DNA from: an uncultured Clostridium sp.
GTDB lineage: Bacteria > Bacillota > Clostridia > TANB77 > CAG-508
Direction: 5' to 3'
Length of the DNA stretch: 10,577 nt
Assembly: GCA_946008205.1 (NCBI GenBank)
Contig: CAMGAZ010000032.1
Location: 1-10,577 of the forward strand
The notes below the pieces were generated by a model. The model was given only the letters and a program-made list of their open reading frames with translations. It was not told the origin of the DNA and ran no database searches. Each line of letters opens with the position of its first letter. The stretch's first letter is position 1. Below, one piece after another: positions 6,300 through 10,577 of the stretch. Position numbers and translations under genes: made by a program.

Positions 6300-6905
6300 A
6301 TGAGAAATTTATTAATTGATGGAAGAATTAGAGATATAGAGTTTGAATACTTATCAAAATATTTTAATGTAAATAAATTATCTCCATCTGATGCTGTATA
6401 TGAACAAATATCAGCACATAGTGATATATTTTACTGCAAAATAGATAATAAAATCATTTGTGCTCCTAACGCTCCGATAATTGATAAAAGCTTCATTCTT
6501 GGAATGTCAAATGTAGAAGAAAAATATCCTGGAGATGTTCCATATAATGCATGCCAAATAGGGAATATAATAATTGGAAGTAAATACACGGATAAAACAA
6601 TAAATCCTGATATTATTGTAAACCAGGGATATGTAAAATGCTCAATTTGTGTAACTAGTGGAAACTCGTGCATTACTACAGACTCAAATATTTACAAAAG
6701 ACTTAAAGAATATGGCATAGACGTTACTTATATAGTCGAAAAAAATATTAGTCTATTAGACAGAAACGGACAAATAACCAAAATGCAAGGCTTTATAGGA
6801 GGGGCAAGTCTAGTTTTTGATAATAATTTTGTTTTATTTGGAGATATAGAAAAACTAGAAAGCAAAGAAATCATAAACGACTACGGTGGAGGAATTATTT
6901 ATTAA
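6300..6905 (+). CDS. DUF6873-like protein (possible guanidino-modifying-enzyme fold), function unknown
   Basis: 201 residues, no signal peptide or membrane segment, so cytosolic. Conserved-looking blocks are NLLIDGRI (3-10), CAPNAP (54-59), YPGDVPYNACQIGN (75-88), NQGYVKCSICVTSGNSCITTD (108-128), KEYGIDVTYI and GFIGGASLVF...VLFGDIEKL. Repeated short beta strands with Asp/Gly/Cys loops, and the GGAS...FGD end, resemble from memory the DUF6873 family, which is assigned to the pentein (GME) fold. Members of that fold act on arginine-like substrates or bind guanidino groups, but this family's reaction is not known to me. AGGAGA, starting within the hslO stop codon, lies 5 bases before ATG 6300, so it belongs to the same operon as its third and apparently last gene. 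Confidence 0.65.
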   Translation: MRNLLIDGRIRDIEFEYLSKYFNVNKLSPSDAVYEQISAHSDIFYCKIDNKIICAPNAPIIDKSFILGMSNVEEKYPGDVPYNACQIGNIIIGSKYTDKTINPDIIVNQGYVKCSICVTSGNSCITTDSNIYKRLKEYGIDVTYIVEKNISLLDRNGQITKMQGFIGGASLVFDNNFVLFGDIEKLESKEIINDYGGGIIY

Positions 6906-6920
6906 ATATTGCATAAAAGG

Positions 6921-6949
6921 TTGAAAAATTATTTATAAAGTATTAAAAT
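6921..6949 (+). promoter_or_regulatory. promoter of the VWA surface-protein gene
   Basis: TTGAAA (6921-6926), a 17-base spacer, and TAAAAT (6944-6949) in the 69-base gap between the two genes. No terminator hairpin is seen after the preceding stop, so some readthrough from the upstream operon is possible. Confidence 0.5.
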
Positions 6950-6974
6950 AATATTTGTAAGGAGAGAAAAATAT

Positions 6975-8360
6975 ATGAAGAAAAGAATTATTTTATTAGG
7001 TTTAACTATTATACTAATTATGTCTATAATTACGACCACGTTTGTATATGCAGCGAATGAGGATGTTACTTTGGAGAAGGTAAAAGACAATGTATGTACT
7101 ATAAAATTAGGAGAAGATGGAGAAGTAATAAAACAATTACTTACTGTTGACAATGAAAATAAAGAAGCTACTTTACAGATTGATGTAAAGAATCTTAAAA
7201 GTGAAGATGAAGCAATAAAACCTACAGAGATATTTTTAGTAATTGATAATTCTAAGAGTATGTCGGATAATACTTTAGCAGATGGAAGAACAAGAAAAGA
7301 AGCTGTATTTACAGCTGCAAAGTCCTTGACAGACAAAATAATCCAAGAACAACCAACGACTAAAATTGGAATTGTAAGTTTTTCTTCAAATTCGGATACA
7401 ACTAAAGAAGGAACTTTAGAAGATGCTAATCTTGTGATTATGCCAACTAATAATGCAACAGATATTACAACAGCTATCGATGGAATTGCAACAACAGGAG
7501 TAAGAACAAATATTGACGCTGGATTGCAAATAGCAAAAACCAATTTTAGTACAGATGAAGGAGTTAATAGACATTTAATTCTACTAACAGATGGGGTTCC
7601 AAATAATTCTGTAGGAACATCTATGGCATATTCTGGAGCCACGGCAACAAATACTAAAGCGACTTTACAATCATTAGTAAATAGTAATATTAATATTATA
7701 ACTGTCATGACCGGAGTGGATTCAACATATCAACCAGACCCAGATGGAAATTTGTCTGCAGAAGCTGCAGGAAAAACTTATAGGGATTTAGCAGAAGAAA
7801 TATTTGGTACACAAGCTCAACCAAATTATGGAAAATTTTATTATGTATCAGATGAATCTGTTGAAGATACAATTACTGAAGATGTATATAATGATGTAAA
7901 AATAGTAATAAAAAATGAGATAAAAAACATTATTTTAGTAGACTACTTCCCAACTGACATTATAGAAAACTATGACTTTGAAATAGTTGAAAAAGCAAAT
8001 ATTGGAACAGTAACTCCAACTGTTAATACTGATGATAACAGTATAACATGGACAATTCAAACTTTAAAAGCTGGAGAAACGGCATCATTTAAATACAAAT
8101 TAAAATTAAAAGAACAATTTAATAGAGAAATAATAAATGTAGAAACGCCAACAAACGAAAAGGTTGATGTAAGTTATACCGGAACAGATGAAAACACAGA
8201 AAAGCAAACTTCTAATGTGTCACCATCTATTATATTAAAACAAGATACAGCGCCAGACCCAATTCCTCAAACAGGGGATAATACAATGATAATAGCATTA
8301 GCAATTATCGGATTAGTAACAGTAGCAATTATAGGAATAGCAAAATATCGTAATAAATAA
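6975..8360 (+). CDS. sortase-anchored VWA-domain surface protein
   Basis: 461 residues. A signal peptide at about 1-27 (MKKR, hydrophobic core, VYA|ANE) exports it. The von Willebrand A domain spans about 83-300: a buried strand EIFLVI leads into the metal site DNSKS (Asp91, Ser93, Ser95), Thr178 in RTNIDAGL and Asp206 in LLTDG, so the DxSxS...T...D metal-binding set is complete. A strand-rich domain follows (about 305-410; ILVDYFPTDII...ITWTIQTLKAGETASFKYKLKLK), like the stalk or DUF11-type modules of Gram-positive adhesins. The C-terminus has IPQTG (430-434), a membrane helix (about 437-456) and the tail KYRNK, a cell-wall sorting signal with Ile in place of the usual Leu. Sortase would cut between Thr and Gly and link it to the wall or to a pilus. 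AAGGAGAG lies 8 bases from ATG 6975. No sortase or other pilin gene is next to it. Adhesion is a family-based inference. Confidence 0.92.
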   Translation: MKKRIILLGLTIILIMSIITTTFVYAANEDVTLEKVKDNVCTIKLGEDGEVIKQLLTVDNENKEATLQIDVKNLKSEDEAIKPTEIFLVIDNSKSMSDNTLADGRTRKEAVFTAAKSLTDKIIQEQPTTKIGIVSFSSNSDTTKEGTLEDANLVIMPTNNATDITTAIDGIATTGVRTNIDAGLQIAKTNFSTDEGVNRHLILLTDGVPNNSVGTSMAYSGATATNTKATLQSLVNSNINIITVMTGVDSTYQPDPDGNLSAEAAGKTYRDLAEEIFGTQAQPNYGKFYYVSDESVEDTITEDVYNDVKIVIKNEIKNIILVDYFPTDIIENYDFEIVEKANIGTVTPTVNTDDNSITWTIQTLKAGETASFKYKLKLKEQFNREIINVETPTNEKVDVSYTGTDENTEKQTSNVSPSIILKQDTAPDPIPQTGDNTMIIALAIIGLVTVAIIGIAKYRNK

Positions 8361-8368
8361 AATATAAC

Positions 8369-8407
8369 GAAGCCAGAAATATTTTAATTCTGGCTTCAAA
8401 TTTTTTT
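8369..8407. terminator. shared terminator of convergent VWA and enolase genes
   Basis: GAAGCCAGAA (8369-8378) pairs with TTCTGGCTTC (8388-8397), a perfect 10-bp stem with a 9-base loop, followed by AAA and seven T's (8401-8407). The enolase stop codon overlaps the end of the T-tract. On the minus strand the same stem is followed by a weaker T-rich run, so it probably serves both genes. Confidence 0.88.
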
Positions 8408-9671
8408 AATTTTGCAATTCTTGTTCGATATTTAGCAATCTGTTATATTTAGCTATTCTATCTGTTCTACAAGGGGCGCCAGATTTTATTTGCCCAATAT
8501 TTGTGGCAACTGCAATGTCTGCAATGGTGGTGTCTTCAGTTTCACCAGACCTATGAGAGATAATTACTTTATAGCCGTTAAATTTCGCAAGTTCTATAGC
8601 ATCAAGGGTTTCCGTTAATGTGCCAATTTGATTTGGTTTTATTAAAATGCTATTAGCAACCTTTAAATCAATTCCCTTTTTCAATCTTGCAACATTTGTA
8701 ACGAATAAGTCATCGCCAACTAATTGAATCTTATTTCCTAACTTTTGCGTCAAAACTTTCCAAGAATCCCAATCTTCTTCTGCGAGGCCATCTTCTATTG
8801 AAACAATAGGGTATTTATTAGTAAGGTTGCAAAGATAATCAATCATTTCCTCTTTAGTTTTATATTCTCCAGTTTTCCAGAACAAATATCCATCTTTATT
8901 TTGCTTCTTTGCCTCATTATACATTTCTGTTGCTGCTACATCTAATGCGATTCCAATATCTTGATATAATTTATAGTTTGACTTCTCTATAGCTTCAACA
9001 ATTAAATCTAGAGCTTCTTCAGTAGATTTTAAATTGGGAGCAAATCCACCTTCGTCCCCAACAGAAGTAGTTAATGTCTTTAATTTTAATAACTTTTTTA
9101 AAGTATTATATACAGCATCACTTAAGTATAAGTTCTGCGCAAATGTTTTACCTCCATATGGCACAATCATAAATTCTTGTAAACTCAAATTATTATCAGA
9201 ATGCTTTCCTCCATTTAAAATATTCATCATGGGTGTAGGGAGCACGTGAGAATTTACTCCACCGATATAAGAATAAAGAGGAGTTCCAAGAGAATTGCTA
9301 GCTGCTCTACAACAAGCCAAAGATATTCCTAAAATTGCATTTGCTCCTAAATTTGATTTGTTAGGAGTACCATCTAATTCTAAAAGCAACTTGTCAATCT
9401 TTCTTTGGTCATACACATTAGCACCAATCAGTTTTTTAGATATCTTGTTAACATTGGAAACTGCCTGAAGCACTCCTTTACCATTATATCTGCTATCATC
9501 AGAATCTCTCAACTCAACTGCCTCAAAACTTCCAGTAGAAGCACCAGATGGAACTATGGCCATTCCAGAGAAACCACCGTCGGTAACAACTTCAACCTGT
9601 ACAGTTGGATTCCCCCTAGAATCTAAAACCTCTAAAGCATTAACACTTTGAATTCCTAAATAATCTTTCAT
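8406..9671 (-). CDS. eno: enolase (phosphopyruvate hydratase)
   Basis: 421 residues. This cytosolic glycolytic enzyme converts 2-phosphoglycerate to phosphoenolpyruvate and needs two Mg ions per site. The start is the ATG ending at 9671, with GGAGG (complement of 9680-9684) 8 bases away; an in-frame TTG five codons earlier overlaps that binding site and is rejected. Visible motifs: VLDSRGNPT, PSGASTG (mobile loop), GGKHSDNN (active-site His), SLQEFM (Glu), GDEGGFAPN (catalytic Glu), ALDVAATE (metal Asp), SIEDGLAEEDWD (metal Glu), GDDLFVTN (metal Asp), the signature ILIKPNQIGTLTET (catalytic Lys) and SHRSGETED. All key residues are intact. The segment after QEFMIVP (TFAQNLYLSDAVYNTLKKLL) departs from the common SF.EALR.G.E..H.LK form, suggesting a divergent branch. 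It is transcribed toward the VWA gene and downstream of tRNA-Gln, but a strong terminator separates it from the tRNA. Confidence 0.98.
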   Translation of the reverse strand: MKDYLGIQSVNALEVLDSRGNPTVQVEVVTDGGFSGMAIVPSGASTGSFEAVELRDSDDSRYNGKGVLQAVSNVNKISKKLIGANVYDQRKIDKLLLELDGTPNKSNLGANAILGISLACCRAASNSLGTPLYSYIGGVNSHVLPTPMMNILNGGKHSDNNLSLQEFMIVPYGGKTFAQNLYLSDAVYNTLKKLLKLKTLTTSVGDEGGFAPNLKSTEEALDLIVEAIEKSNYKLYQDIGIALDVAATEMYNEAKKQNKDGYLFWKTGEYKTKEEMIDYLCNLTNKYPIVSIEDGLAEEDWDSWKVLTQKLGNKIQLVGDDLFVTNVARLKKGIDLKVANSILIKPNQIGTLTETLDAIELAKFNGYKVIISHRSGETEDTTIADIAVATNIGQIKSGAPCRTDRIAKYNRLLNIEQELQN

Positions 9672-9721
9672 AAACTTTACCTCCAATATTAATATTATTT
9701 ACAAGATATGGAATTTAATAC

Positions 9722-9764
9722 AAAAATAAAGAAGTGATAGAAAATGGATTTCTATCACTTCTTT
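9722..9764 (-). terminator. strong terminator immediately after tRNA-Gln
   Basis: On the minus strand a perfect 16-bp stem (9749-9764 with 9728-9743) closes a 5-base loop and is followed by TTTATTTTTG. The first base of the stem is the last A of the tRNA CCA end, so hairpin and tRNA share a nucleotide. The plus-strand side lacks a clean T-run. Confidence 0.88.
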
Positions 9765-9838
9765 GGTTGGGATGGTGTGATTCGAACACACGCATATCGG
9801 AGTCAGAGTCCGAGGCCTTACCGCTTGGCGACATCCCA
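9764..9838 (-). tRNA. tRNA-Gln (anticodon CUG), CCA encoded
   Basis: On the minus strand the acceptor TGGGATG (complement of 9832-9838) pairs with CATCCCA (complement of 9768-9774), then discriminator A and CCA (9764-9766). The U1-A72 first pair is a known glutamine-tRNA feature. The anticodon stem TCGGA/TCCGA holds the loop CTCTGAC, giving anticodon CTG (complement of 9804-9806), which reads CAG. The D arm (GCCAAGCGGTAAGGC) and T loop (TTCGAAT) are normal. Low-GC Firmicutes often manage with UUG alone, so a dedicated CUG tRNA implies a second glutamine tRNA elsewhere in the genome. Confidence 0.95.
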
Positions 9839-10109
9839 ATATTCAAATAACAATATATATAATAACACAAATAAATATAAAAATCTAGTATTATCAAAAA
9901 TATTTATAAATTCCGTTCTCCAAACGCGGAGAGGAAGTGGAGTTTCTAAGTGCATTGTTACGATAGCTGGTTTATGTGAGGTATGTAAATACAGGGTTGA
10001 ACTCAATTTAAATATTATATGTAACTGTCTTTTCTGTAGTTTGTGTAATGTTTTTTCGTAGTGTTGGTAGTAGGTTTTGATAGGTGAGTTAATAAATTTG
10101 TAAAAATTA
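9839..10109. other. non-coding spacer between divergent tRNA-Gln and prepilin promoter
   Basis: I see no supported gene here. The first 70 bases are nearly pure A/T and probably hold the minus-strand tRNA-Gln promoter, though no convincing -35/-10 pair stands out. From about 9910 to 10090 the plus strand turns G/T-rich and C-poor, unlike the A-rich coding strands around it. TCTCC/GGAGA (9917-9921/9928-9932) make a small hairpin. Frames crossing this part lack binding sites and recognisable content. It could be a decayed gene, an unknown RNA or plain spacer. Confidence 0.4.
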
Positions 10110-10138
10110 TTGCAAAAAATAAACTGTAATGTTATATT
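10110..10138 (+). promoter_or_regulatory. promoter of the prepilin-like gene
   Basis: TTGCAA (10110-10115), a 17-base spacer, and TATATT (10133-10138) with an extended -10 TG at 10130-10131. Transcription would start near 10145, leaving a leader of about 250 bases before the ATG. Confidence 0.6.
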
Positions 10139-10144
10139 AATAAC

Positions 10145-10397
10145 AGATGTATTTAATATCTATATAGTAAAGTATAGAGTAAATACAACGAAGCAATAGA
10201 GTAAGAATACTATAATAGATATTAATTACAACGAAAAATAAGAATTATAGTATAAAACATTAGGAAAAAATAAATTCTAAAGATATTATTATTTTAAATA
10301 AAAGTTAAAAAGAAAGCTAAGAATAATAAAAAATAGACACCAAATAATAACAAATAAAATCTTTAGAAAATAAAAAGAACGAGGAGGATAAAAATAA
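10145..10397 (+). promoter_or_regulatory. long structured 5' leader of the prepilin-like gene
   Basis: No ORF of note lies here. Two inverted repeats are visible. The first is 10153-10169 with 10208-10225, 17 matched bases with one bulge, 38 bases apart. The second is TTCTAAAGAT (10275-10284) with ATCTTTAGAA (10359-10368). Inside the first loop, ATAGAGTAA occurs twice (10174-10182, 10196-10204); TACAACGAA occurs at 10184-10192 and again just outside at 10227-10235. The AGGAGG binding site (10382-10387) follows the second repeat. This does not match a riboswitch class I know, and very high A+T content makes chance pairing easier. Confidence 0.4.
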
Positions 10398-10577
10398 ATG
10401 AAGAAAAATATAATGAAAAAAGCAAAACGGAATAACTCTAATCGCGCTCGTTGTAACAATAGTGGTGCTTTTGATACTAGCAGGAGTAAGTATTAATTTG
10501 GTAGTAGGAGAAAATGGAATAATAACAAAAGCAGGAGATGCAAGGGATAAAACAGAGCAAGCGAAGGCAAATGAAGA
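10398..10577 (+). pseudogene. prepilin-like protein, frameshifted near the start, 3' end outside window
   Basis: ATG 10398 follows AGGAGG (10382-10387) by 10 bases and encodes MKKNIMKK, but in that frame the sequence turns to nonsense and stops at 10494-10496. From 10417 the next frame reads KKQNGITLIALVVTIVVLLI and continues LAGVSINLVVGENGIITKAG to the window end. This is the prepilin-type N-terminus (a basic leader, then Gly and a long hydrophobic helix, with Ala where type IV pilins usually have Glu5), in a form common in gut Clostridia. Removing one A from the six-A run at 10416-10421 restores a single frame, MKKNIMKKQNGITL.... No start codon in the second frame precedes the helix. The lesion may be homopolymer slippage in the cell (on/off switching), decay, or a base-call error. 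Prepilins are cut by a leader peptidase and assembled into surface filaments or secretion pseudopili. Confidence 0.75.

Noticed and set aside
6929..7708. 259-codon open frame on the minus strand
   Set aside because: It lies wholly opposite the VWA gene, has no binding site, and shows low-complexity hydrophobic content typical of an antisense shadow.
9672..9686. Five-residue N-terminal extension of enolase from a TTG
   Set aside because: The TTG overlaps the GGAGG binding site, and enolases start close to the position given by the ATG.
9744..10061. 105-codon plus-strand frame over the tRNA-Gln region
   Set aside because: It runs antisense through the tRNA gene and into non-coding DNA with no recognisable protein character.
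10153..10235. CRISPR-like or integron-like repeats
   Set aside because: Only two copies of each 9-base repeat exist, with unequal context; they are better explained as leader structure or chance in AT-rich DNA.
10416..10428. Programmed -1 ribosomal frameshift at A AAA AAG in the prepilin-like gene
   Set aside because: The shift needed to reach the conserved frame is +1, and the heptamer is not in the phase required for -1 slippage.

Overview
The window looks like chromosomal DNA from a low-GC, Gram-positive anaerobe of the Clostridia type, probably an uncultivated gut lineage. The evidence is AT-rich coding with A/T-ending codons, strong AGGAGG-type ribosome binding sites, TTGACA/TATAAT promoters with 17-base spacers, a sortase-anchored surface protein, and a prepilin-like gene with the GITLIALVVT...LLILAGV start typical of such genomes. 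The standard code fits: TGG encodes Trp, and TAA, TAG and TGA all end genes. The taxonomic call is an inference from sequence style, not a database match.

Layout. (1) 1-400: the 3' end of a thioredoxin gene, then tRNA-Leu(UAG) with its own promoter and terminator. (2) 400-1205: an accessory patch with a doubtful 33-residue ORF and a self-contained promoter/gene/terminator cassette for a two-helix membrane protein with a coiled coil. (3) 1320-1720: a promoter that carries a LexA-like box and a perfect 16-bp palindrome, driving two very small genes; the first, a membrane peptide, is cut by an in-frame TGA. (4) 1743-3128: rlmD/rlmCD, a 23S rRNA m5U methyltransferase, complete in all motifs but interrupted by an in-frame TAA. 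(5) 3169-4368 (minus): a secreted GH25 muramidase with three LysM repeats. (6) 4463-6905: a tight operon of an RsmB/NOP-type RNA cytosine methyltransferase, the redox chaperone Hsp33 (hslO) and a probable DUF6873 protein. (7) 6975-8360: a VWA-domain surface protein ending in an IPQTG sorting signal. (8) 8406-9671 (minus): enolase, followed upstream by tRNA-Gln(CUG) on the same strand. (9) 9839-10397: a long non-coding stretch holding a good promoter and a roughly 250-base leader with two inverted repeats, ahead of a prepilin-like gene whose start is out of frame with the rest and which runs off the window.

Most of the window is ordinary housekeeping (translation, RNA modification, stress, glycolysis) plus cell-surface functions (muramidase, sortase substrate, pilin-like protein). 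No CRISPR array, transposase or complete defence system is visible. The parts worth a second look are the accessory stretch between tRNA-Leu and rlmD, the structured leader before the prepilin, and three separate reading-frame lesions (TGA at 1474, TAA at 2121, a frameshift near 10416-10428). Those lesions could be strain-level decay, phase variation, or sequence errors.
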